A DNA stretch of 64,000 nucleotides from JAXGXJ01 sp963829545 (GCA_963829545.1 CAWHIX010000013.1:79479-143478), one strand, 5' to 3'; counted from the first letter of the stretch, positions 1 through 9,519 are shown. The notes: generated by a model not told the origin, from the sequence alone. Program-made: numbers and translations.

Positions 1-847
1 TCTCGGCCATGTTCCCCTGGTTCTCGACCGACACGAGGAAAGCCAGTTCGTCGCTCGAGGTGAGGTTGTAGGTCTTCCCGTCGGTGATCTCTTTGTCGTC
101 CGGGCTGGCCATGACCTTGCTCAGCGCCACGCCGTGTACCGCCTGCAGATTGCCCGTGCTCTTGAGGACGGCGAGTATCTCCTGCACGCGCACCTTGGAC
201 GCCAGGTCCGAGTCGGACAGGAACTGGGTGTCCGGTACGGTGACGTCTGCCAGGTCCTTCACCTTGAGGATCTCGGCGGTCTTGGGCTGGAATACCTCCT
301 CGTAGAGGAAGTCCGAGTTGCTGAGGTAAGTGAGGGCCCGGGATATCTGCTCGGAAGGTACCTCTACGTCCTGAAGCTCGAGGGCGTTCATGAGGGAGGG
401 TTTGAGGTCGGCCATCCCCTTCGCTCGGAAGTGCATTACCAGCACGAAGAACTGGTGGATGTTCTGCTGCACCAACTCCTCGGGGACCGCCAGAGCCGCC
501 GCCTCGGCCTCCAACGCCTGAGAGGTGGCGATGGCCTGGTCCAGACGGGTCTGGATCTCCTTGCGGGTGGTGTCCCCGGGCTCCATGAGGAGTCCCGAAA
601 CCTGCTCGCCGACGGCGTCGGAGCGCTCCAGCATGCTCTCGATGCTGTTCATGTAGCTCTGATACTCCGCGGTTTCGTCGCGGCCCGTGAGGCTGGTTAC
701 CAGAATGACGATGACCACGGCCACGACGACTATCGCGGCCAGAGCGACGATCAGACGGAGCAGGCCTTTGGGCAGCTTCTTCCTCGGCCGCCGCTCGCGC
801 TCCGGTGCTATCTGATCAAAAATGTCATCCGTATTCTGATCGGTCAT
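1..847 (-). CDS. Hypothetical membrane-anchored protein, C-terminus cut by window edge
   Basis: The frame opens at ATG 847 and runs off the left edge, so about 282 residues are visible and the stop is missing. The N-terminus is cytoplasmic and polar, with a basic RRPRKK patch, followed by one strongly hydrophobic segment (about residues 30-53, rich in Val, Ile and Ala). The remainder is soluble, helical and probably extracytoplasmic, with many Glu, Ser and Leu. I recognise no catalytic motif and assign no family. It lies just downstream of tRNA-Leu on the same strand and may be co-transcribed with it. The gene is supported by one long uninterrupted frame with actinobacterial codon use and a sensible membrane topology. 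Confidence 0.7.
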   Translation of the reverse strand, partial: MTDQNTDDIFDQIAPERERRPRKKLPKGLLRLIVALAAIVVVAVVIVILVTSLTGRDETAEYQSYMNSIESMLERSDAVGEQVSGLLMEPGDTTRKEIQTRLDQAIATSQALEAEAAALAVPEELVQQNIHQFFVLVMHFRAKGMADLKPSLMNALELQDVEVPSEQISRALTYLSNSDFLYEEVFQPKTAEILKVKDLADVTVPDTQFLSDSDLASKVRVQEILAVLKSTGNLQAVHGVALSKVMASPDDKEITDGKTYNLTSSDELAFLVSVENQGNMAE

Positions 848-870
848 GAAGTGAACGAGGTAGAAAACGA

Positions 871-957
871 TGGTGGGCGAGGGGGGACTTGAACCCCCAT
901 GAGCGTAAGCTCACTAGACCCTGAACCTAGCGCGTCTGCCAATTCCGCCACTCGCCC
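871..957 (-). tRNA. tRNA-Leu (anticodon CAG)
   Basis: Read on the minus strand, a 7-bp acceptor stem (GGGCGAG with CTCGCCC), a D arm, the anticodon stem CTAGG/TCTAG with loop TTCAGGG (anticodon CAG), a long class II variable arm (GAGC/GCTC) and a T arm with GTTCAAG are all present. The 3' CCA is encoded at 871-873. The long variable arm fits leucine. A likely promoter lies just upstream on the minus strand: -10 TATACT at 975-970, with CTGACT about 16 bp further up. Confidence 0.97.
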
Positions 958-969
958 CAGCGCCCACGC

Positions 970-998
970 AGTATAACATAGCGACCTGGCGAGTCAGA
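970..998 (-). promoter_or_regulatory. Promoter for tRNA-Leu
   Basis: On the minus strand, CTGACT followed by a 16-bp spacer and TATACT (975-970) matches a sigma-70 promoter placed to start transcription a few bases before the tRNA. It is inferred from the motif and its position only. Confidence 0.5.
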
Positions 999-1012
999 CC
1001 GGCTAACCGTGA

Positions 1013-1096
1013 GTGCCCGTAGGGGGCAGCATCCCGCTCCAGCTGCGCGCAAAAGCCTGCGCGACTCTTCCGCGGCACGCCACCCCCTACGGGCGC
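1013..1096. repeat. Dispersed hairpin repeat, copy 1
   Basis: A perfect 12-bp inverted repeat (1015-1026 with 1083-1094) encloses a conserved core at 1039-1071 containing GCGCGCAAAAGCCTGCGC. The same core, with different outer arms, recurs on the opposite strand near 3.55 kb and 26.18 kb. The form is that of a REP/BIME-like intergenic hairpin: long variable arms and a fixed apex. Confidence 0.75.
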
Positions 1097-1139
1097 CCCG
1101 CTGTAAGTCGGACTCGCCCGGGCGCTCCGCTTCGGTAGG

Positions 1140-1265
1140 TCTTCACTGCCGCACCGCCTGCTCGCTTCGCGTCGTAGCCGCCGGGCCTCACTGCCGCACC
1201 GCTTGCTCGCTTCGCCTCGTAGCCGCCGGTCTTCACTGTCGTGCCGCTTGCTCGCTCCGCTTCGG
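1140..1265. repeat. 45-bp tandem repeat, about 2.8 copies
   Basis: The motif beginning TTCACTGCCGCACCGC recurs with a period of 45 bp (TTCA at 1142, 1187 and 1232). Copies contain GCTCGCTTCGC and CGTAGCCGCCGG with a few substitutions. The block lies between the hairpin repeat and the end of the ABC permease gene. With 958-1139 it fills the gene-free stretch 958-1281, in which I see no gene. Confidence 0.75.
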
Positions 1266-1281
1266 CACACGTGCCTCTCGG

Positions 1282-2529
1282 TCAGTCGGCCCGCCGCAGC
1301 GCCGTCCAGAGGTTGTGCTTGGTGAAGCTCTGGCCGCGCATGAGGATGGCCGCCCTGAACACCCGAGAGGACACCCAGAAGAGCACGGCAGCCGTCGCCA
1401 CCACGCCCAGCAGGGAGGCGACTATGCCCGCGGCCGTCATCTCGCCTCCTACGCTTATCCTTACCAGGATCCCCGCCGGTGCCGTGAAGGGGAAGTAGGA
1501 CAGGATACGGGCCAGCCAGCCGTCCGGCTGCAGCATCAACACACCGACGAACCAGAACGGGACGAATGCCAGCAGGGGGACCCAACCTCCTATCCGGGAC
1601 GCCTCGCGGCTTGATGGTGCGATAGCTCCCAGGAGGATGGCCACGGTCGTAGTCAGGAAGTAGCCGGCCACGAAGCAGCCGATGATCGTGGCCCAGAGAC
1701 CTACAGAGACGGTGAACTCGCCGGGTCCGAAGAGCTGCTCGAACATCAACGGGACCGTGATCCCGGCCGCTATTATCCACACCGCTGCCTGTCCCAGACC
1801 GATGGTCAGCAGGGCAAGGAGCTTGCCCGCCATGACGGAGGAGGGAGAGGCCGACGTGATAACCACCTCCACCAAACGGCTTTCCTTCTCCTCGGACACG
1901 TTCTGCACCATGTACCCGGAACCCACCGTCAGTCCCAGCGCGAGCAGACCTCCGAAGAGCAGCGGCACGAGAAAGCCTCCGACCGTTTCGGCCGTGGACG
2001 TGAGTTCCGACACGCTGCCGTCGTCCTCCACTCGGAGACTGGAGAAGACGGCTGGGGTGATCACACGCGGCAGAACTTCCGGATCCACCTGTCCGGTGAC
2101 CAACTCGCGCAGGAGCAATGCGCTGAACGCGCTCTCTCCTTCTGGGTTGGACGGGAACCGGCCCTCGAACCGAGCGTATTGCTCGACTATCCCCGAACTC
2201 AGGTATTCCTCCGTGATCAGATACAGCGCCTCGATATCGTCCCGGACGATGGCCTGGAGGCCCTCGGCAAGGGTCGCGTACCTGACTGGGCCGTTCTCGC
2301 CGTCGAGATCGGGGAAGGCGCCGCTTTCGTCGACGAACCCGATGCGCTTCAGATCCTCCGTGGGCGGGGCGCCACCCTCGTCATCACCTTGGAACAGCGG
2401 CACCAGCCATACGGCGGCGACCAGTAGGAGGACTATCGCCAGGGTGAAGAAGATGTACCAACGGCTGCGCAGATGGACGCGCAGTTCCTCCGAGAAGACG
2501 ACCCAGCTATCAGGAGGGCTTCCGCGCAC
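1282..2529 (-). CDS. ABC-2 type exporter, permease subunit
   Basis: A 415-residue membrane protein. One N-terminal membrane helix (about residues 25-45) is followed by an extracytoplasmic domain of about 140 residues and then five or six hydrophobic segments from about residue 185, the topology of ABC-2/NatB-type permeases. It overlaps the upstream ATP-binding subunit by 20 bp (ATPase stop at 2510), so the pair is translationally coupled and forms one exporter. The cargo cannot be deduced. NatAB-like Na+ or drug export is the usual family role, but that is inference. The gene ends next to the 45-bp tandem repeat. Confidence 0.88.
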   Translation of the reverse strand: MRGSPPDSWVVFSEELRVHLRSRWYIFFTLAIVLLLVAAVWLVPLFQGDDEGGAPPTEDLKRIGFVDESGAFPDLDGENGPVRYATLAEGLQAIVRDDIEALYLITEEYLSSGIVEQYARFEGRFPSNPEGESAFSALLLRELVTGQVDPEVLPRVITPAVFSSLRVEDDGSVSELTSTAETVGGFLVPLLFGGLLALGLTVGSGYMVQNVSEEKESRLVEVVITSASPSSVMAGKLLALLTIGLGQAAVWIIAAGITVPLMFEQLFGPGEFTVSVGLWATIIGCFVAGYFLTTTVAILLGAIAPSSREASRIGGWVPLLAFVPFWFVGVLMLQPDGWLARILSYFPFTAPAGILVRISVGGEMTAAGIVASLLGVVATAAVLFWVSSRVFRAAILMRGQSFTKHNLWTALRRAD

Positions 2530-3457
2530 GGGAGACCTCCTCGATGAAGATGTCGGTCAGAGAGGGCAGCATGCGTTCGAACCTGTCGACCCGGATACCC
2601 GAGGAGGCGTAGGCTCGGAGTATCTGCTCCGGAGTCCTGTCACCGCCCATCTCGTATTCCACGGTGTCGTCGGCGAGGACCTTGGGGTGATCGCCCACGA
2701 GGTCGTCGGGGATGCCGGCCGCCTGCACCTGCACGGCCCTGACTCCACGCTCCCGGCGGATAGCGGCCAGATCTCCGAACAGGAGCACCTTGCCGTCCGC
2801 CAGGAGGACGATACGCTCGCACATCTCCTCCACGTCGGCCATGATGTGCGTGCTGAACATGATCGTGGCGCCGTCTTGCTGACGCTCCAGGAGTATCTGC
2901 TTCATGAGCTGGACGTTCAGCGGGTCGAGACCCGAGAAGGGCTCGTCGAGGATGAGCAGGTCGGGCCGGTGGACGATGGCGACCACGAACTGGGCCATCT
3001 GCCTCATGCCCTGTGATAGGGCCTCCACCTTTTTGAAGCGGTGCTCGAACAGGCCCACCCTGGTGAGCAGCTCAATCGCACGGGACTCGGCCTCGAGCCG
3101 CGACAGCCCCTTGAGGCGGCCCAGGTACCTGATGGTGTCCAGAACGCGCGCCCTGGGTGGCAGCCCGGCCTCCTCGGGCAGGTAGCCGACGGCCCTGAGG
3201 GTGGGAAGCCCGGGCGGCGAGCCCAGGATGGACACCGCGCCGCCGTCCGGCCGGATGATGTCCAGAGCCATGCGGATGGTAGTGGTCTTACCCGACCCGT
3301 TGGGCCCCAGGAACCCGAAGATCTCGCCGCGCCTGACCGCGAAAGACACGTCGTCGACGACGGTACGCTGGCCAAAGGCCTTGGTGAGACCCTCCGTCTG
3401 CAGAGCGAATCCGTATTCCGGCGCGCCATTCATACGGTCATTGTTCCACGCAACCAT
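2510..3457 (-). CDS. ABC-2 type exporter, ATP-binding subunit
   Basis: A 315-residue ATPase. It has a Walker A motif GPNGSGKTTT (about residues 53-62), the Q-loop region, signature LSQGM, Walker B LLILDEPFSGLD and an H-loop in FSTHIM. A C-terminal domain of about 80 residues follows, as in NatA/CcmA-type exporter subunits (DUF4162-like). It powers the permease encoded downstream with a 20-bp overlap. The start is placed at ATG 3457; an internal ATG at 3433 is the alternative, and neither has a good ribosome-binding site. It is divergent from the kinase gene at 3649. Confidence 0.9.
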   Translation of the reverse strand: MVAWNNDRMNGAPEYGFALQTEGLTKAFGQRTVVDDVSFAVRRGEIFGFLGPNGSGKTTTIRMALDIIRPDGGAVSILGSPPGLPTLRAVGYLPEEAGLPPRARVLDTIRYLGRLKGLSRLEAESRAIELLTRVGLFEHRFKKVEALSQGMRQMAQFVVAIVHRPDLLILDEPFSGLDPLNVQLMKQILLERQQDGATIMFSTHIMADVEEMCERIVLLADGKVLLFGDLAAIRRERGVRAVQVQAAGIPDDLVGDHPKVLADDTVEYEMGGDRTPEQILRAYASSGIRVDRFERMLPSLTDIFIEEVSRARKPS

Positions 3458-3524
3458 CCCTTGCGAAAGCGGCCATGAGGCCAGGTGCGCGCAGGGTGGC
3501 CGGCCAACTCAGCGAGGGGTGTGC

Positions 3525-3597
3525 TTCGGGATCGGGCACCTGAAGGAGGAGCCGCGCAGGCTTTTGCGCGCAGCCGGGACAGGTGTCCGATCCCGAG
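3525..3597. repeat. Dispersed hairpin repeat, copy 2
   Basis: The arms CGGGATCGGGCACCTG (3527-3542) and its near-perfect complement (3580-3595, one G-T pair) enclose the inverted version of the core found near 1.05 kb, including GCGCAGGCTTTTGCGC at 3554-3569. It lies between the divergent ABC exporter and kinase genes. Confidence 0.72.
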
Positions 3598-3635
3598 CCT
3601 ACTCTCCGATGAAAGGGATGGCCGGACCTCCTGCG

Positions 3636-3641
3636 TATACT
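3636..3641 (+). promoter_or_regulatory. -10 element of a probable leaderless promoter
   Basis: TATACT ends 7 bp before the ATG at 3649, so transcription should begin at or next to the start codon. No ribosome-binding site precedes this ATG. Together these suggest a leaderless mRNA, common in actinobacteria. No clear -35 was found. Confidence 0.45.
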
Positions 3642-3648
3642 TGGACTA

Positions 3649-5346
3649 ATGGCAGACTCGCCCTCCACCCTCTCCGAGCGTTATCGGATCGTCCGCAAGC
3701 TGGGCAGCGGCGCGTTCGCCACCGTATATCTGGCGGACGACCTGCAGATGGGCCGGCCGGTCGCCATCAAGGTCGTCTCCCAGACCGCCGACGTCGACGA
3801 CCGCGTGCTGCGGGAGGCCCACGCGGCGGCCAAGCTCAACCACCACCACATCGTCACCCTGTACGAGATGGTGCGCGAGCCCGCGCAGACGCTGCTCTTC
3901 ACGGAATACGTGGAGGGCAAGACCCTGCGGGAGCACTACCAGGAGCAGTCGCTCAGCGACCGGGAGATCCTGCAGGCGGGCATCCAGCTTTGCTCGGCCC
4001 TCGAGCACGCCCACAAGCGCGGCGTCGTGCACAGGGACATCAAGCCCGAGAACATAATGCTGGTCGCCGGGGGTCCCGTGGACGTCCGTCTCATGGACTT
4101 CGGGGTGGCGCAGCTCGAGGACCGCATGTCCATCACCATGGATGGAGATCTGGTGGGCACCCTCGCCTACATGTCGCCGGAGCAGATCGGAGGCGACACC
4201 GTCGACTCCCGCAGCGACGTCTACTCCCTGGCCTTGACCCTGTACGAGGGCTTCACGCGGCGGAACCCGCAGAAGGGCAAGAAGCTGCAGGAACTGCTGC
4301 GCGACGTGTCTCGTCCCGACATCCCGCCCTTGAGTTCCAACCGCCCCGACCTCCCCGCCGCCGTCGGCGACGCGCTGGCTCAGGCCATGGCGCAGGACCG
4401 CTATGCAAGACCCGACGCGGCCACCTTCGGCAGACTGCTGACGCAGGCGGGCAAGCTCCTGTCGGACGAAGTGCCTGAACAGACCTTCGCCACCCGTGTG
4501 AAGGAGCGCGTCGCGCCCTCGCGGCTGGACCGCGCGCGGCTCGTGTTCCTGGGCCAGCGTCTCGCCGCCGGGGCGTTCGCCCTTCTCACCCTCCTCTATC
4601 TGCTTCCGCGGGCGTCCTTCTATCCGGAGGACGCCATCTCTTATCTGGTGATAGTCCCTCCCTTCGTTGCCCTGGTGTGGCCGCTGGCCGGTGGGGTCCT
4701 CACCCTGGCCGTCATCGCTCCTCCCATCTTCGCCTACGGGGCGGGATGGGGCGTCATCTACCTCGTCCTGGCCGTGCCCACCATGGTCCTGCTCTGGCGA
4801 AAGGGGCTCGAATGGGCCGCTCTGCTTCCGGGCACCATGCCTCTCGCGGTCGTCTGGGGTCTGGGACTGGCTCTGCTACCCCTGACCGGGGCCATGCTGA
4901 GGCGCTGGGGACCGCTCCTGGGTTTCATGACCGGGCTGGTGGTGATCGTGGCGGCCGGTCTCGGCGCCTGGCCCGTCGTCCCCTTCACCTTCAACCCTGC
5001 GCCGGGGGCGCCGCTCACGGCGGCGGCCGACAGCGTCTCTCCCTGGCCGGTGCTCCTGGAGATAGCCCGCTTCCTCGATTCTCGGCCCGAACTCTCGTTG
5101 CAGGTGCTCCTCTTCGCTCTGTTCTCGCTGCCCGCCTACGCCTGGCTGGGATCGTCCCGGGAGAAGCGGATGTGGGGCGCCACGACGTATCTCGGAGCGC
5201 TGTTCTCAGCCTTCGTCCTCCTTCCCATCGCCGTCCTCGGGGTACCCGTGGAACTCCTGCCCTTTCTGGCCGCCTATGTGCCGTGCGCTATAATCGGGTT
5301 CCTGTCCGCCCTTCTCATCTCGTCCCCGGGTCGCGGGACCCTGTAG
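3649..5346 (+). CDS. Ser/Thr protein kinase with multi-pass membrane C-terminus
   Basis: A 565-residue protein. The N-terminal 270 residues are a Hanks-type kinase with glycine loop LGSGAFATVY (18-27), ATP-binding Lys in VAIK (about 41), catalytic HRDIKPEN (about 127-134), DFG in MDFGVAQ, and MSPEQ in place of APE. After a linker of about 40 residues the C-terminal half (about 300-560) is a series of hydrophobic segments, perhaps eight or nine membrane helices, rather than the single helix plus sensor usual for this family. It opens the fhaA-fhaB-pstP-ftsW-pbpA-pknB cluster, so it probably regulates cell-wall synthesis and shape. Positionally it corresponds to pknA, but the membrane domain differs, so I give no symbol. 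Confidence 0.92.
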   Translation: MADSPSTLSERYRIVRKLGSGAFATVYLADDLQMGRPVAIKVVSQTADVDDRVLREAHAAAKLNHHHIVTLYEMVREPAQTLLFTEYVEGKTLREHYQEQSLSDREILQAGIQLCSALEHAHKRGVVHRDIKPENIMLVAGGPVDVRLMDFGVAQLEDRMSITMDGDLVGTLAYMSPEQIGGDTVDSRSDVYSLALTLYEGFTRRNPQKGKKLQELLRDVSRPDIPPLSSNRPDLPAAVGDALAQAMAQDRYARPDAATFGRLLTQAGKLLSDEVPEQTFATRVKERVAPSRLDRARLVFLGQRLAAGAFALLTLLYLLPRASFYPEDAISYLVIVPPFVALVWPLAGGVLTLAVIAPPIFAYGAGWGVIYLVLAVPTMVLLWRKGLEWAALLPGTMPLAVVWGLGLALLPLTGAMLRRWGPLLGFMTGLVVIVAAGLGAWPVVPFTFNPAPGAPLTAAADSVSPWPVLLEIARFLDSRPELSLQVLLFALFSLPAYAWLGSSREKRMWGATTYLGALFSAFVLLPIAVLGVPVELLPFLAAYVPCAIIGFLSALLISSPGRGTL

Positions 5347-5359
5347 GAGGAATGCATAC

Positions 5360-6230
5360 ATGGGTTTGATGCGGAGGGTAGAGTCCAGCATCGAGAGCGC
5401 AGTGGATGAACCACGGCCTGCGAACATCGTCAAGCCGGTGAGCCGGCGCGACCGGGGCAAGGCCCTCGCCGTCCAGCCCAAGGAGTTGGGGCAGAAGCTG
5501 GTCAAGGAGATGGATGCCCAGAAGGTCTCCCGGCAAGGCAGGGCGCTGGCAAGCAACCGCTTCATAGTCCACCTCTGTCCCCAGGACTACGATCGATTTG
5601 CCCCTCGGCTGGCGGACCTCATAGACAAGCTCGAGCGCACCGCTCTCAAGCACGTCCGGGCCGAGAAATACGAATTGGCCGGCGATCTCGAGGTTCTTGT
5701 GGTGCGGGAGCCCGATCTCCGCGCCGGCTACTTCGGCATTCTGGCCCAGCGTGTGAGTGACGGGCAAGGCCCGCTCCGGCCGGCACAGGTCCCTCAGCAG
5801 GCCGCGGCCGCCAGTGCCGCCGGCGCAGCGGCGGTTGCGGCGTCCCGCCACGTCGAGCGCGTCTGCGGCCGCAGTCCACGAGATGCCGGCCAACCGGGGG
5901 ACGAAGGTCATCCCCGCCGGACAGGCCTCGCAGATGGACCTCGCCGCGAATGCCATCGTGATCAGGGCAGGAGGCCGGGCGCGGGAATTCACCCGCAGCC
6001 GCGTGATCCTGGGCCGAGCGCGCGACGCCGACTTCCAACTCGACGACCCCAACGTATCCCGTCGCCACGCCGCGCTCTACTGGAGCGAGGGCCGGGTGAT
6101 GGTCGAAGACCTCGACTCCACCAACGGCACCATGGTGAACGGCTATCCGATCTCGAGCACGGTCCTGCGCCCCAAAGATGTCCTCGTGATCGGCGATACC
6201 CGCATCGACGTGGAGATCAAGTCCCGCTGA
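5360..6230 (+). CDS. fhaA: FhaA-like DUF3662/FHA protein, frameshifted
   Basis: The first part (5360 to about 5850) encodes an N-terminal DUF3662-like domain of about 130 residues followed by an Ala-rich linker. The second part, in the next frame and ending at 6230, encodes a C-terminal FHA domain with GRARDADFQL, SRRHAAL and DSTNGTMVNG, the phosphothreonine-binding loops. One extra base in the Ala/Gly-rich linker (about 5835-5890) would join them into one protein of about 289 residues. Actinobacterial FhaA has this layout and binds phosphorylated partners in the peptidoglycan machinery. It starts 13 bp after the kinase gene, with a GGAGG ribosome-binding site. The break is probably a sequence error. 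Confidence 0.85.
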
Positions 6231-6249
6231 ACATACCGAGGATGATGCG

Positions 6250-6747
6250 ATGCTCCAGATAGTGCTGCTGGCCGGGAAGTTCGTCTTCCTGCTCGTGCTC
6301 TACCTGTTCATCTGGCGCGTCATAAGCTCCGTGAACCGCGACCTTCGCGACTCGCTTCCCGCGGCCGGCCGACAGGCCTATCGGCCCACCGACTCCCGCG
6401 GGGAAGAGGTGGGGTACGTAGCCGGCGCCCCTCACGCGCCCGGTCTGACCTGGACCCTCGTGGTGATAAAGAGCCCGCAGTTGCAGGAGGGGGAAGCCTT
6501 CGCCTTCCCGCCCGGCGCGACCGCCGTCGCCGGCCGGGCCGCCGAGATGGATATCTCTCTCGACGATACCTTCGTTTCGTCCAAGCACGCTCTGTTCGAG
6601 GCGGGCGCGACCACCTTCCAGGTCGAAGACCTGCACAGCACCAACGGCACGCTCGTCAACGGCCAGACGATAGCCGGGGTGCGCGACCTGCGTCCGGGTG
6701 ATCGCGTGGAGGTGGGTGACACCATCTTCCAGGTCGAGGTGCGTTGA
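6250..6747 (+). CDS. fhaB: FhaB/FipA-like membrane-anchored FHA protein
   Basis: A 165-residue protein with an N-terminal membrane helix (about residues 4-22), a linker of about 55 residues and a C-terminal FHA domain (about 75-165) containing GRAAEMDISL, SSKHALFE and HSTNGTLVNG. These residues bind phosphothreonine peptides produced by the neighbouring kinases. The stop codon overlaps the next start (TGATG), so it is translationally coupled to the phosphatase gene. The family acts in septal cell-wall synthesis in actinobacteria. Confidence 0.92.
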   Translation: MLQIVLLAGKFVFLLVLYLFIWRVISSVNRDLRDSLPAAGRQAYRPTDSRGEEVGYVAGAPHAPGLTWTLVVIKSPQLQEGEAFAFPPGATAVAGRAAEMDISLDDTFVSSKHALFEAGATTFQVEDLHSTNGTLVNGQTIAGVRDLRPGDRVEVGDTIFQVEVR

Positions 6748-8128
6748 TGCGCCTGCAGGCGGGTTACGCCAGCAACGTGGGTCTGGTGCGGCAGACCAAC
6801 GAGGACTCCTATCTCCTGCGCTGGGGTCTGTACGCCGTCTGCGACGGTATGGGAGGTGCGCGCGCAGGCGAGATCGCCTCGGAGATGGCCTGCCGGGGAC
6901 TGCTCGAAGTCGATCCCCTGACCGCCGACGGGCCGGCCTTGGTCGAGGCTGTGAAAGAGATCAACCGGGCCATTGCGGAACGCAGTGGGCAGGATACGAG
7001 TCTTCTCGGCATGGGTACCACGCTGACGGCGGCTCTCGCGGGCCCGGACAAGATCACGCTCGTACATGTGGGAGATTCGCGCGCCTACCTGCTGCACGAG
7101 GGCAGGCTTCGCCAGCTCACCGAGGATCATTCCTGGGTGGCCGAGATGATCCGTCGGGGCGAACTCACCCCGACCGAGGCGGCTATCCACCCGCACCGCA
7201 GCGTTATAACCAAGGCGCTGGGAACCGAGCGGGAACTCTCTCCCGACCTGGTCGAGACGGAGGTCCGGCCGGGCGACCGCCTGATGCTGTGCAGCGACGG
7301 TCTCACGGGCATGGTCTTCGACCCTGAGATCGAAGAGGCTTTGAACCAGGACCTGGGAGCTCAGGAGGCGGCCGACTTTCTGGCGGCGGCTGCTCTTGCC
7401 GCCGGCGGCGAGGACAACGTCACCGTGATCGTGGTGGATGTCCACGCAGACGCCGAGGGGGACCTTCCTGTCATCGCCGACGTCGCCGAGCCGGAGGGGG
7501 CGCCGGGAGCGGCGCCCGAGCTCCCAGCCGGCTCCGGGAAGCGGCGTCGAGCCGCAAGGGGCGCCGGAGCCACCGGCGGACGTCTATGACGACGAGATCA
7601 TCCTCGGTCCCGCTCGACCGAACCGTAGCCGGCGGATCGCCGGCGGCGACTCACCCGCACAGGGGAGTCCGCGCCGCTGCCCGGGAAAGGCTGGGCGGAC
7701 GCCTGGGGGGGCGATCCCCTCATCCGGGTGGTGCTGACCCTGCGCCAGCGGCAGGGTCGCTTCCCGTGCCGGGAAGCCTTCCCGCTGCCGCGGCGCCGGC
7801 GGAGCCCCAGGCTCAGCCCCGCAGGAATTCACGCCGGCGGTGGTTCGTTGTCACCGTCATCGTCCTCGTGGTGCTCATCGTCGCTGTCGCCGGCTTCTCC
7901 ATCTTCAACTCCGCCGTCTATTACGTGGGGACATATGAGGGCTCGGTGGCCCTCTTCAACGGGCTGCCGGGCAGCATCCTCGGCATCGAACTGTCCTCGG
8001 TGGTCGAGCAGGCGACGGTGGCGTACGCGTCGCTTCCCTCTTACGTGCAGGCGCGGATAGACACCCACGAGCTGACGACCAAGGAGGAAGGACAGAACTA
8101 CCTCCGTTCCTTGAGCGCGGTGCAGTGA
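6747..8128 (+). CDS. pstP: PstP-type PP2C phosphatase with transmembrane tail, frameshifted
   Basis: The catalytic part (6747 to about 7450) is a PPM/PP2C phosphatase with metal-binding motifs NED, CDGMGG, VGDSRAYLL, CSDGLTG and GGEDNVT; it would reverse phosphorylation by the cluster kinases. A Pro/Ala-rich linker then runs through three reading frames (shifts near 7530 and 7640-7760). In the last frame lie a transmembrane helix (about 7845-7920) and a short extracytoplasmic domain ending at 8128. This order matches full-length PstP, so one gene of about 460 residues with two single-base insertions is the simplest reading. ATG 6747 overlaps the fhaB stop, and the 3' end overlaps the ftsW GTG start (GTGA). 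Confidence 0.85.
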
Positions 8129-9475
8129 AGACCAGCAACCGCGAACTGCTCTTCCTCATCCCGGCCCTGGTCCTGACGACTCTGGGGTTCGCTCTCGTCT
8201 ACACGACAAAGTCCTCCGTGCTCACCTGGTCGTCGCTCCTCTACGGCGGGGTGTTCTTGGCGCTCTTCGCCATCGCCCATGTCGGGCGGCGAGTGCTGGT
8301 CCCCTACGCGGATCCCTATCTCCTGCCCGTCACGGCTCTGCTGTCGACCCTGGGCATCCTGGTGATCTTCCGCCTCGACGAGCAGCTCGCACGCCAGCAG
8401 TCCATCTGGCTGGTCGTGGGTCTGGCGGCGTTCCTCCTCACCCTGGTGTTCGTGCGCAGGTTGGAGTGGCTGCGCGAGTACCGCTACCTCATCGGCATCG
8501 CCGGTATCCTCCTTCTCCTGCTGACCGCCGGCCTGGGGCGGGAGATCAACGGCGCCCGTCTGTGGATCGTCCTGGGGCCGGTACGCTTCCAGCCGGCCGA
8601 GTTCGGCAAGATCCTCTTGGTGGTCTTCTTCGCCGCCTATCTGGTCGACATCCGGGAGGTGCTCACGGTGAGCACGCGGCGGGTGCTGGGCATTCCCCTG
8701 CCTCCCCTTCGCTATCTGGCCCCCCTGCTCACCATCTGGGGCCTGTCCATGATCCTGATGATCTTCATGAAGGACCTGGGCACCAGCCTGCTCTTCTTTG
8801 GGGCGCTCCTGGCGATCCTGTACGTGGCCACGGGGCGCGCCTTCTACGTTCTGGTAGGCCTTGCCCTCTTCTTTGCCGGAGCGGCGTTGCTTTACTACAT
8901 CTTCCCCCACGTGCAGACCCGGGTGGACATCTGGCTCGATCCCTGGCAGGACACGAGCCGGCCGCGGCTATCAGATCGTGCAGTCGCTCTTTGCATTGGC
9001 CGCCGGGGGCGTCCTGGGGCGCGGTCTGGGCCAGGGGTATCTGATCCTGCAGTCGGGCAATACCATCATCCCGGCTCTGGAGACCGACTTCATCTTCTCC
9101 GCCATCGGGGAGGAGTTGGGGCTGATAGGAGCCGTCGGCGTCATCCTCCTCTACCTCATCTTCCTGGGCCGTGGTTTCCGCATCGCGGCTCGGGCACGGG
9201 ACGACTTCTCCCGTCTCTTGGCGGCCGGCCTCACCAGCATCTTTGGCCTGCAGGCCTTCCTCATCCTGGGGGGCGTCATCAAGCTCATCCCGCTCACCGG
9301 CATCACCCTGCCCTTCGTGAGCTACGGAGGCAGTTCCATCGTGGCCAACTTCGTGCTGCTGGCCCTGCTGCTGCGCACCAGCGACACCGTCGCGCGGCAG
9401 GAGTGGGCGCCCGTGGAGCAGCTGCGACCCGCTGCGCAGCCCGAGGGCCCGCGGCGTCAGGTTCCGGTCCCGTGA
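8125..9475 (+). CDS. FtsW/RodA-family SEDS glycosyltransferase, frameshifted
   Basis: A multi-pass membrane protein of the SEDS family, which polymerises lipid II into glycan strands with a partner class B PBP, here the next gene. The N-terminal eight helices read in one frame to DPWQDTS; GRGYQIVQSL and the C-terminal helices, including FVSYGGSS, read in the next frame. One extra C at 8958-8959 explains this exactly, giving about 450 residues. A GTG start overlaps the pstP stop by four bases (GTGA). Pairing with a PbpA-type transpeptidase favours the RodA-like member typical of this cluster, but FtsW cannot be excluded. Confidence 0.9.
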
Positions 9476-9519
9476 CGCGGCCTGCGTCCGCTCCCGGGCC
9501 CGCGGAAGCAGAGGCGTAG

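Noticed and set aside
1140..1265. Possible CRISPR array at the 45-bp repeat
   Set aside because: Units abut with no unique spacers and differ from each other, and there are no cas genes.
914..1780. Long minus-strand frame overlapping the ABC permease
   Set aside because: It is the out-of-frame reading of the permease gene plus the tandem repeat, rich in Arg and Pro as expected for a shadow.
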